Shown here piece after piece: positions 1 to 6,538 of a stretch of DNA of 14,259 nucleotides. The number at the start of each line of letters is the position of its first letter. The first letter of the stretch is position 1. Location: contig JAMFST010000150.1 in the NCBI GenBank assembly GCA_026225435.1, forward strand, positions 1-14,259, written 5' to 3'. The DNA comes from Labilithrix luteola (GTDB lineage Bacteria > Myxococcota_A > Polyangia > Polyangiales > Polyangiaceae). The notes under the pieces were generated by a model that did not search any database, was not told where the DNA came from, and worked only from the letters and a program-made list of their open reading frames with translations. Made by a program: the position numbers and the translations under genes.

Positions 1-1116
1 AATCCTTCGGGGCAGGCGAATGCCAATTATCCGCCGAAGTCCTTCTCCGATTACCAGAAGTACATGACCCGCGTGGGGCAGGAGCGGAGCGCGGCGCGGG
101 CGACGTATCCGGATCTCGCGCACGACTATTACCAGGTGACCTGGGAGCCGGATCCGGGCACGGGCAACGCGTGGGAAGGCACCGACGCCGACATGGTGAG
201 CCTGTACCAGGCGGCCTACGCCGGCCTCCACGCGAGCGACAGCAGCGCGGTGGTCCTCGGCGTCACCGCGTCGAGCGTCTCGGCGGACGATCAGATGATG
301 GCGCGGCTCCTCGGCGAGGGGATCGGCGCCTACCTCGATGGGCTCAGCTACCACGGCTACTACGACGCCGGTTGCTACTGGGACCACCCGCCGGAGGACA
401 CCTCGTGGGGCACCGAGCTACCGGCGCAGATGCGCACGCTGCGTCACCTGCTGGCCACGAATCTGAAGCCGCACGCGAAGCTGGTGCAGTCGGAGATGGG
501 GATTCGCTATGCCATCGACGGTGAATACGGCGCCGACTATCCGTCGCTCCCGCAGCTCGCCGAGCAAGGTGCGGTCGTCGCGCGCGCGCACCTCATCGAG
601 CTGGGGGAGGGGGCCGACACCGTGTTCTTCTTCTACTCGGCCGACTTCCCCGGCGACGTCGGCTCGGGGCTGAACTTCGACCTGGTCTACGATCCGAACG
701 ACGCCTCGACGCTCTGGGGCACCGGGCAGATCAGCCCGAAGCCCGGCTTCATGATGGGCGCCACGCTGACCCGCCTCGTCGACGGGACCACCACGCTCGG
801 CTACCTGAACGGGCTCCCCGACGGTGTCTACGGCTACGCCTTCCAGCGGCTCGGCAATGGTCCGGTGGTGACCGCCATGTGGACGCACGATCCGTCGTGG
901 ACGGCGACGGCGACCTACGCGCTGCCGGTCGCTGCTCCCGGCACGAGCGCACAGATCGCGACCGTCGACGCGATGGGCAATCCGTCGGCGCTCGCCGTGG
1001 TCGACGGCAAGGTGACGCTCACGCTCGGCGAGTACCCCGTGTACGTGATCTCCGGGGATGCGGCGACCACCGAGGCGCTCGTCACCGTGCCCGAGGGGTA
1101 CGATCCGGAGCTGTAG
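1..1116 (+). CDS. Glycoside hydrolase, clan GH-A type (5'-partial)
   Basis: This reading frame is open from the first base, so the start lies upstream; the ATG at 64 is internal and used here only for numbering. The visible part looks like the second half of a (beta/alpha)8 glycoside hydrolase of clan GH-A, with a small all-beta C-terminal domain. The candidate acid/base glutamate is E28 in VTWEPD (codon at 145) and the candidate nucleophile is E144 in VQSEMG (codon at 493), on two strands as in retaining GH-A enzymes. An aromatic run, TVFFFYSADF, follows the nucleophile and could line the sugar-binding cleft. From about residue 270 the sequence alternates in beta fashion and ends near GEYPVYVIS, like the terminal sandwich of GH39/GH5-type proteins. 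Substrate and exact family cannot be decided. The missing N-terminus probably carries the export signal, but this is not visible. Confidence 0.75.
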   Translation, partial: NPSGQANANYPPKSFSDYQKYMTRVGQERSAARATYPDLAHDYYQVTWEPDPGTGNAWEGTDADMVSLYQAAYAGLHASDSSAVVLGVTASSVSADDQMMARLLGEGIGAYLDGLSYHGYYDAGCYWDHPPEDTSWGTELPAQMRTLRHLLATNLKPHAKLVQSEMGIRYAIDGEYGADYPSLPQLAEQGAVVARAHLIELGEGADTVFFFYSADFPGDVGSGLNFDLVYDPNDASTLWGTGQISPKPGFMMGATLTRLVDGTTTLGYLNGLPDGVYGYAFQRLGNGPVVTAMWTHDPSWTATATYALPVAAPGTSAQIATVDAMGNPSALAVVDGKVTLTLGEYPVYVISGDAATTEALVTVPEGYDPEL

Positions 1117-1240
1117 ACTTCGCAGCGCGCGACGCGCGCGTCGCAACCATGGACTCGTGAGAACGAGCACGAACCGCTCATGCTCCGCGCGTGCGCTCCG
1201 TTCAACGGAGGCGAGAGGCGCGAGCTGCGTCTTTCGATCC

Positions 1241-1244
1241 GGAG
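1241..1244 (+). promoter_or_regulatory. Ribosome-binding site deciding the 1251 start
   Basis: GGAG lies six bases before the ATG at 1251. It favours this start over the in-frame ATG at 1191, where I see no comparable Shine-Dalgarno sequence at a good distance. Confidence 0.55.
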
Positions 1245-1250
1245 CTCACC

Positions 1251-1808
1251 ATGTCTCATCCCACGATCTCGCCCGCCGTCGGCAGCATGCCGCCGGCACG
1301 AGCCGTCACCTTGCCTCCCTCCAGCTCCACCAGCGTGGGCACGATGAACAGTATCGCGCCGCCGTCCTTCGGCGGCGCGACCATCCTGTCGGTGTCGACG
1401 CCAGCGCAGCTGATGGCCAAGATGCGGCAGCTGGCGCTCACCAACCCGGAGGAGTTCAAGCTCCTCGCCGCGGAGATGGGAGGTAGCTTCGCTCGCGCCG
1501 CCGGGGCGGCCAGCGGTACGGACGCGCAGCTGCTCGCCAGGGTCGCCAGCCAGTTCACGCAGGCGGCGAGCAGCGGAAGCCTCACGGCGACCGACGCGAG
1601 CGCGACGACCGCCTCGACCCGCGCGGTGGAAGGGACGAGCGCCGTCTCCAGCAGTGACGCCTTCTCCGCCGCCAGCGGGAATCGCCACGGACACGGTCAA
1701 CAGGCCGCGCGAGACGCCTCCGCCTGGAGCACCAGCGCCGTCCAGCAGGCGTTCGGGCAAGCGCTCGCTGCCTTCGACGAGGCGACCGGTAGCGACGCGT
1801 CGAGCTGA
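1251..1808 (+). CDS. Small Ser/Ala/Thr-rich protein of unknown function
   Basis: I do not recognise this 185-residue protein. The ATG at 1251 is preferred over an in-frame ATG at 1191 because GGAG at 1241-1244 sits six bases before it. The N-terminal 45 residues are rich in Pro, Ser and Thr and look disordered. A central stretch of about 60 residues, from TPAQLMAKMRQLALTNPEEF to QFTQAASSGSL, looks helical and amphipathic. The remainder is low-complexity Ser/Ala/Thr with a short HGHG run, ending in another helical segment (AVQQAFGQALAAFDEA). There is no signal peptide, lipobox or membrane segment, so a cytoplasmic protein, or one exported by an unconventional route, would fit. It follows the glycoside hydrolase by 134 nt and converges on the universal stress protein pair with a 7-nt gap. 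Dense codon use and the ribosome-binding site support a real gene; the function is unknown. Confidence 0.7.
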   Translation: MSHPTISPAVGSMPPARAVTLPPSSSTSVGTMNSIAPPSFGGATILSVSTPAQLMAKMRQLALTNPEEFKLLAAEMGGSFARAAGAASGTDAQLLARVASQFTQAASSGSLTATDASATTASTRAVEGTSAVSSSDAFSAASGNRHGHGQQAARDASAWSTSAVQQAFGQALAAFDEATGSDASS

Positions 1809-1819
1809 TCTTCGGTCAG
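1805..1819. terminator. Possible hairpin with UUCG loop between convergent genes
   Basis: CTGA-T-C-TTCG-G-TCAG can fold into a five-pair stem with one bulged T and a C(UUCG)G loop, which is an unusually stable tetraloop on the plus-strand transcript. It spans the stop codons of the small Ser/Ala/Thr-rich gene and the downstream universal stress protein gene, which converge here. No T tract follows on either side, so intrinsic termination is uncertain. The structure could equally limit transcript read-through or decay, or be chance. Confidence 0.25.
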
Positions 1820-2280
1820 TCGTTGGCCGGGATCGGGGTCGGGTGCTTCACCTCGGGCTCGTCGAGCCAGTCGTCCCAGCGGACCTGGTTGGAGACGGTG
1901 AGCGCGGGGATCTTCGAGCGCCGGACCACCTCCTGCGCGACACAGCCGAGCAGCTCGCGCGAGCCGGCTCCGCGACCGTGTGTGCCCATCACCACCAGAT
2001 CGGTCTCGCCGGCGGCGAGGGTCGCGAGGATGGAGGGGATGGGATCGCCGAAGAGGATCAGCGACCGCGCTTCGACCCCGTGCTCCTCTGCTTCGGACAC
2101 GTCGTCGCGCAGCAGCGCCTCGGCCTCGGCGGGGCTGCAGCCGAGGACGTCTCGCGCCACCACGTGAACGAAGGTCAGACGGGCGCCGACCGACACGGCG
2201 AGGGCGATGGCCACCTGCACGGCGCGGTCAGCCGAGGCTTCGAAGTCGGTGGGGACGAGGATGTTCTGGAAGCGGGACAC
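1816..2280 (-). CDS. Universal stress protein (UspA family), second of a tandem pair
   Basis: This is a 154-residue single-domain universal stress protein, a cytoplasmic nucleotide-binding family linked to stress and energy limitation. The N-terminal strand ILVPTDF carries the family's conserved Asp (D12). The loop GTHG (99-102) is followed after nine residues by G112-C113, where ATP-binding members have G-S or G-T, so nucleotide binding may be altered. I start it at GTG 2280 rather than ATG 2286, because GACGGAG stands seven bases before the GTG but only one base before the ATG. Its paralogue upstream starts the same way. A C-terminal tail of about 20 residues after the core fold ends in PAND, as does the paralogue. 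It lies 28 nt downstream of that paralogue and is presumably co-transcribed with it. Family assignment is firm; the physiological role is not visible. Confidence 0.93.
   Translation of the reverse strand: MSRFQNILVPTDFEASADRAVQVAIALAVSVGARLTFVHVVARDVLGCSPAEAEALLRDDVSEAEEHGVEARSLILFGDPIPSILATLAAGETDLVVMGTHGRGAGSRELLGCVAQEVVRRSKIPALTVSNQVRWDDWLDEPEVKHPTPIPAND
2240..2272. repeat. Near-identical 33-bp segment shared by the two usp genes (copy 1)
   Basis: Positions 2240-2272 match 2793-2825 except for the first base and one inner base (2245), with 27 uninterrupted identical bases at 2246-2272. It encodes the QNILVPTDFE region of both paralogues, so it is best read as conserved coding sequence from tandem duplication. 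It could still serve as a recombination site, deleting or expanding one 553-bp unit. Confidence 0.7.
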
Positions 2281-2287
2281 GGGCATT

Positions 2288-2294
2288 CTCCGTC
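2288..2294 (-). promoter_or_regulatory. Ribosome-binding site of the downstream usp gene
   Basis: On the minus strand GACGGAG precedes GTG 2280 by seven bases. The competing ATG at 2286 would leave only one base of spacing, so the GTG is the better start. The same heptamer precedes the paralogue's GTG. Confidence 0.6.
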
Positions 2295-2308
2295 AGTGCG
2301 CGAGGAAA

Positions 2309-2833
2309 TCAGTCGTTGGCGGGGGGGAAGCTGACGGCGGCGAGGTCGCCGGGCGGCAGCTCGCTGGCGCGTCGCGTGTGGACGCCGAGCGGGCGCGCGC
2401 TGCGACCGAGCCAGCGCCCCGGACGCACGTGGCTGGACGCGGTGAGCACCGGCACCTTCGCGCGGCGCACCACCTCCTCGACGACGCTGCCGAGCACCAT
2501 CCCGGCGTGCGCGTCGCCACCGTGCGTTCCCATCACCACCAGGTCGATCTCGCGCGCCTCGATGGTCGAGAGGATGGCGCGGATGGCGTCGCCGAAGAGC
2601 AGCAGCCCCTCGGCCTTGATCCCGTGCTCGGCCGCCGCAGCGACCTGGGCGCGCAGGAGCGCGTCGGCCTCGGCGAGGCGGGACTGGACGGGCGCCGGGC
2701 TGCCGCCGGTCAGCACGTGCGCGAAGGTGATACGCGCGCCGGCGGTGAGAGCGAAGACGATAGCCAGCTTGACGGCGCTGTCCGCGGTCTGCTCGAAATC
2801 GGTGGGGACGAGGATGTTCTGGAAGGGGGTCAC
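2309..2833 (-). CDS. Universal stress protein (UspA family), first of a tandem pair
   Basis: This is a 174-residue universal stress protein. ILVPTDF carries the conserved Asp (D12), and the nucleotide loop is canonical: GTHG at 102-105, nine residues, then G115-S116, which fits the ATP-binding subclass. An in-frame ATG exists at 2863, but GTG 2833 is preferred. GACGGAG lies eight bases before it, and the resulting N-terminus (MTPFQNILVPTDF) aligns with that of the neighbouring paralogue (MSRFQNILVPTDF). After the core fold comes a tail of roughly 40 residues, with VRPGRWLGR resembling VRWDDWLDE of the paralogue and the same final PAND. The two genes are a tandem duplication with diverged nucleotide loops. 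It is the first gene of a probable two-gene minus-strand unit, divergent from the dehydrogenase at 3056. Confidence 0.93.
   Translation of the reverse strand: MTPFQNILVPTDFEQTADSAVKLAIVFALTAGARITFAHVLTGGSPAPVQSRLAEADALLRAQVAAAAEHGIKAEGLLLFGDAIRAILSTIEAREIDLVVMGTHGGDAHAGMVLGSVVEEVVRRAKVPVLTASSHVRPGRWLGRSARPLGVHTRRASELPPGDLAAVSFPPAND
2793..2825. repeat. Near-identical 33-bp segment shared by the two usp genes (copy 2)
   Basis: Second copy of the direct repeat at 2240-2272, offset by 553 bp. The uninterrupted identical part is 2799-2825. The 3' ends of the two genes also share 12 identical bases (1816-1827 and 2309-2320). Confidence 0.7.
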
Positions 2834-3055
2834 TGGGGTTACTCCGTCGACTACGTAGAGCAAGAGGCGGGCCGCGCGTTCATCAGGCGATCGCGTTCAA
2901 ATTCAGCAGCGGCAGGCGCGCGCGGTGGTAGCGGAGGTTGGTCGCCGTGAGCGATTTGGGAATGCACCCGTCCGCGCCTGCGACACCTGCGACCGCGTGC
3001 ACGCCGAGATCGGCAGCTCACGAGCAGCGAAAGTGGCCTACAGATCCGGGATGTC
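2834..3055. other. Divergent intergenic region, 222 nt
   Basis: This stretch separates the minus-strand usp pair from the plus-strand dehydrogenase and must hold promoters for both. I see no convincing sigma-70 or sigma-54 pair. A TACAGAT box at 3039-3045 lies 10 bases before the dehydrogenase ATG and could be a -10 element of a very short leader. A single GCGATCGC palindrome at 2887-2894 has no known meaning here. No small gene is apparent. Confidence 0.4.
2842..2848 (-). promoter_or_regulatory. Ribosome-binding site of the upstream usp gene
   Basis: GACGGAG on the minus strand, eight bases before GTG 2833. It selects this GTG over the in-frame ATG at 2863 and matches the heptamer in front of the second usp gene. 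Confidence 0.6.
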
Positions 3056-3745
3056 ATGAACGTCATCCTCTTCGGCGCCACCGGCATGGTCGGGCAGGGC
3101 GCTCTGCGCGAGGCGATCCTCGATCCGCAGGTCACCCGCATCGTCAGCATCGTTCGCCGTGCGACTCCTCCCGTGGCCGCGTCGGCGGGGGGGCTCGATC
3201 GCTCCAAGGTGCACGAGATTGTCCATCCGGACATGACGAGCTTCGCCGCCATCGAGAGCGAGCTCACCGATCTCGACGCCTGCCTCTTCTGCCTCGGCGT
3301 GACCTCCGCCGGTCTCGACGAGGCGGCGTACACGCGCATCACCTACGACATCACGATGGCGGCGGCGGAGACGCTGGCGCGGCTCAATCCGCAGATGACC
3401 TTCGTGTTCGTCTCCGGCGCGGGCACCGACGGTACGGAGAGCGGCAAGTCGATGTGGGCGCGGGTGAAGGGCAAGACGGAGAACGCGCTCATGCGCCTGC
3501 CGTTCAAGGCGGTCTACGCGTTTCGCCCGGGCGCCATCCGCGCGCGCAACGGGGAGATCTCGCGCACGGGCAGCTACCGCATCCTCTATGCGGTCCTCGC
3601 GCCGCTGTGGATCCTCGGCGACAAGATCTCGCCGAAGTACTTCACCAGCACCGACAAGCTCGGCCGCGCGATGCTCCGCGCCGCCCGCGACGGCGCGCCG
3701 AAGAAGGTGCTCGAGAGCGCCGACATCAACGCGCTCGGTGCGTGA
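3056..3745 (+). CDS. Atypical short-chain dehydrogenase / NAD(P)-binding epimerase-like protein
   Basis: This 229-residue Rossmann-fold protein of the atypical SDR group begins with a clear dinucleotide-binding glycine motif, GATGMVG (G7, G10, G13), right at the N-terminus, so the start at 3056 is sound. A second conserved element, FVSGAG, follows the fourth strand. The usual catalytic Tyr-x3-Lys is replaced by W134-ARV-K138, so classical SDR proton transfer through Tyr is unlikely. The protein may act as a redox sensor or NAD(P)H-binding regulator, or use another mechanism. The length is typical for the short atypical SDRs annotated as NAD-dependent epimerase/dehydratase. Its stop overlaps the next start as TGATG, so it is probably translationally coupled to the cytochrome-type lipoprotein. 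A TACAGAT box lies 10 bases upstream of the ATG. The substrate is not identifiable. Confidence 0.88.
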   Translation: MNVILFGATGMVGQGALREAILDPQVTRIVSIVRRATPPVAASAGGLDRSKVHEIVHPDMTSFAAIESELTDLDACLFCLGVTSAGLDEAAYTRITYDITMAAAETLARLNPQMTFVFVSGAGTDGTESGKSMWARVKGKTENALMRLPFKAVYAFRPGAIRARNGEISRTGSYRILYAVLAPLWILGDKISPKYFTSTDKLGRAMLRAARDGAPKKVLESADINALGA

Positions 3746-4743
3746 TGGGCGCGCGAGGGGCGATCGCCGGCTGGTCGGTGCTCTCGCTACTGCTTGCCGG
3801 CTGCGCCTCCCGTCAGGCGCCGCACGAGGGGGCGCGGCTCGGGCCGCCGTTGCGATCGATCGTCGTCACGCACCCGCTCGAGCACTGGTCGAAGGAGCAC
3901 TTCGTCGAGATGGCGCCGACGGTGCGCGTGTCGGTGGCGGCGGGAGGCGAGGCGGTCACCCGCGTCTATCTTCGCCTGCCCGACGGAGCGAAGATCACGC
4001 TGCGCACGGCGGTGGGCCACGCGCCGCGCAGCCTGATGTTCCCTCCTGGCACGGAGAGCGACCGCGTGTCCTACGTCCGCGACACGAGCGGCACCAAGCG
4101 CTTCATCGACGACGTCCGCGGCACGCGGTGGGACGAGCACGGGACCGAGTACTTCCACGTGTACCTGCCCAGCGACGCGCGCGAGGGCTCCGAGCTCGTC
4201 GGGGTCGAGTGGCGGCGCGATGACGCCGCGCAGGAGCGAGCGGCCACCGACTGGCTGGTCGCCTGGGGGCGCACGCACCGCTCACCGGACGACGGAAGGA
4301 CGATGGACGAGGACCAGGCAGACCGCTTCCGGTCGCTGAACCATTGCCAGTCGTGCCACGTCGCCGACAAGCCCGAGGCGACGAGCGACGACGACCCGAT
4401 GCCCCCCTGGCCGACCGACGCGCGCGGTCTGTACGTCCCGCTGGCGGTCTTCACGCCTCGCGCGCTCCTCTCGACCTCGTCCTCCTTCGACGATCCCAAC
4501 GTCGACGATCCCTTCGTCAACGTCCACTGCGCCAGGGGGAACGCGCGCCTGCACGGTGGCCCCGGCTACCACTGGCTCACCTGCGCGGACGGGATGCCGG
4601 TCGGCGAGCGCGATCTCGTTGCGGCGATGAAGGCGCGCGACGAGTACGCCGCACGCACTTGCAACGCGCGTCGCTACCTCTTCACGCACATGGATGACGC
4701 AGCGCGTGCGCAGCTCGAGCCGCTCGTCCGCATGTGCCCCTGA
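3745..4743 (+). CDS. Lipoprotein with single c-type haem motif (CxxCH)
   Basis: The 332-residue product has a short hydrophobic signal ending in the lipobox LAGC (acylated C20), so it should be exported and lipid-anchored. One haem c site, C201-Q-S-C204-H205, sits in the second half of the protein and is followed by a DPMPPWP segment. Residues 35-190 have no recognised motif and look like a beta-rich domain specific to this family. Three further cysteines follow near the end, in NVHCARG, LTCADG and RTCNAR, so disulphides are possible in the periplasm. The distal haem ligand is not obvious; M219 seems too close to the motif for a standard class I cytochrome. The ATG at 3745 overlaps the dehydrogenase stop by one base. 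The frame is also open upstream to 2938, but that part lies over the dehydrogenase and lacks a signal. The likely role is periplasmic electron transfer; partners are unknown. Confidence 0.82.
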   Translation: MGARGAIAGWSVLSLLLAGCASRQAPHEGARLGPPLRSIVVTHPLEHWSKEHFVEMAPTVRVSVAAGGEAVTRVYLRLPDGAKITLRTAVGHAPRSLMFPPGTESDRVSYVRDTSGTKRFIDDVRGTRWDEHGTEYFHVYLPSDAREGSELVGVEWRRDDAAQERAATDWLVAWGRTHRSPDDGRTMDEDQADRFRSLNHCQSCHVADKPEATSDDDPMPPWPTDARGLYVPLAVFTPRALLSTSSSFDDPNVDDPFVNVHCARGNARLHGGPGYHWLTCADGMPVGERDLVAAMKARDEYAARTCNARRYLFTHMDDAARAQLEPLVRMCP

Positions 4744-4765
4744 CGCCCCAGGGCCGCGCCGCGGG

Positions 4766-4773
4766 TATAGACT
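4766..4773 (+). promoter_or_regulatory. Possible -10 element giving a nearly leaderless mRNA
   Basis: TATAGACT stands in an otherwise GC-only stretch and contains TAGACT (4768-4773), six bases before the ATG at 4780. No Shine-Dalgarno sequence precedes that ATG, which fits a leaderless or near-leaderless transcript. No -35 hexamer is found at normal spacing, so this stays tentative. Confidence 0.35.
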
Positions 4774-4779
4774 GCGGCC

Positions 4780-5385
<606 letters not shown>

Positions 5386-5460
5386 GCTACGGCCTGCGGG
5401 ACGAGCTCGCGAGTCCGGCATGCTGGACAACGTTCTCGCATGGTGGATGATGGCCGTCCT

Positions 5461-6537
5461 ATGACCACGCTCTCCGATCCCATCCGCTACGGCGCGATCT
5501 CCGCCCCCAACCGCTTCGTCATGGCGCCGCTCACCCGCGGCCGCGGCACGCGGGAGCACGTCCCGACCGCGCTGATGGTCGAGTACTACCGGCAGCGGGC
5601 CTCGGCCGGCTTGATCCTCACCGAGGCCACCGGCATCAGCCGCGAGGGGCTCGGCTGGCCGTACGCGCCGGGCGTGTGGACCGACGAGCAAGGGGACGGC
5701 TGGAAGAAGGTCACCGACGCGGTCCACCAGGCGGGCGGGCGCATCGTCTGCCAGCTCTGGCACATGGGGCGGATCGTCCATCCCAGCTACCTCGGCGGGC
5801 AGTCGCCGGTCTCCGCCTCGGCGACGAAGGCGCCCGGCTCGGCGCACACCTACGAGGGGAAGCAGCCCTTCGCCGAGGCGCGCCCGCTCGCTCTCGAGGA
5901 GATCCCGCGCCTGCTCGAGGACTACCGCGCGGCGACGAAGCAAGCGCTCCGGGCCGGCTTCGACGGCGTGCAGCTGCACGCGGCCAACGGCTACCTCATC
6001 GACCAGTTCCTCCGCGAGACGTCGAACCTGCGCACCGACGAGTACGGCGGCTCGATCGAGAACCGCGTGCGGCTGCTCGATCAGGTCACGCGCGCCATCG
6101 CCGAGGTCGCCGGAGCCGATCGCACCAGCGTGCGCCTCTCGCCCAACGGCGCGACGCAGGGGGCCGACGACAGCCAACCGAACGAGCTCTTCACCGCCGC
6201 GGCCGCCCGTCTCGACGCCATCGGCATCGCCTTCCTCGAGCTGCGCGAGCAGAACGCCGACGGTACCTTCGGCAGCACCACCGTGCCCAAGGTCTCCCCG
6301 CTGATCCGCAAGGTGTTCAAGGGGCCGCTGGTGCTCAACTCGGAGTACGACGCCCCGCGCGCGCAGGAGGCGCTCTCCAGCGGTGTGGCCGACGCCATCT
6401 CCTTCGGCCGCCCGTTCCTCGCCAACCCGGATCTCCCGCGCCGGCTGCTCGAGGGGATCCCGCTCAACGAGTGGAACATGAAGACCTGGTACTCGCAGGG
6501 GCCCGAGGGCTACACCGACTATCCGTTCGCCAAGTGA
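5461..6537 (+). CDS. Old yellow enzyme family NAD(P)H:flavin oxidoreductase (ene-reductase)
   Basis: This 358-residue FMN-dependent TIM-barrel reductase belongs to the classical old yellow enzyme group and would reduce activated C=C bonds (enals, enones, nitro compounds) with NAD(P)H. Family landmarks are all present: T25 in MAPLTR next to the flavin, Gln and Trp in CQLWHMGR, and the substrate-anion pair H173/N176 with Y178 in HAANGYL. The FMN-binding arginine is in SVRLSP and the phosphate-binding segment is SFGRPFLANPDL. The start at 5461 gives MTTLSDPI, the usual N-terminus of the family; the in-frame ATG at 5440 would add seven unconserved residues. I see no good Shine-Dalgarno sequence for either. 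The length matches characterised relatives such as PETN reductase. It is the last plus-strand gene before a lipoprotein that converges with only one base between the stops. The physiological substrate is unknown. Confidence 0.95.
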   Translation: MTTLSDPIRYGAISAPNRFVMAPLTRGRGTREHVPTALMVEYYRQRASAGLILTEATGISREGLGWPYAPGVWTDEQGDGWKKVTDAVHQAGGRIVCQLWHMGRIVHPSYLGGQSPVSASATKAPGSAHTYEGKQPFAEARPLALEEIPRLLEDYRAATKQALRAGFDGVQLHAANGYLIDQFLRETSNLRTDEYGGSIENRVRLLDQVTRAIAEVAGADRTSVRLSPNGATQGADDSQPNELFTAAAARLDAIGIAFLELREQNADGTFGSTTVPKVSPLIRKVFKGPLVLNSEYDAPRAQEALSSGVADAISFGRPFLANPDLPRRLLEGIPLNEWNMKTWYSQGPEGYTDYPFAK

Positions 6538-6538
6538 C

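Noticed and set aside
1129..1144. Palindrome GCGACGCGCGCGTCGC after the glycoside hydrolase stop
   Set aside because: It could fold as a six-pair stem, but no T tract follows and such GC palindromes are common in this composition.
1196..1210. Interrupted dyad CTCCGTT-C-AACGGAG as an operator
   Set aside because: With 7-bp arms and a fixed one-base centre, about one such dyad is expected by chance in a window of this size, and no regulator gene is nearby.
2938..3744. Upstream extension of the haem c lipoprotein frame
   Set aside because: It overlaps the complete dehydrogenase gene in another frame, and the signal peptide with lipobox begins exactly at ATG 3745.
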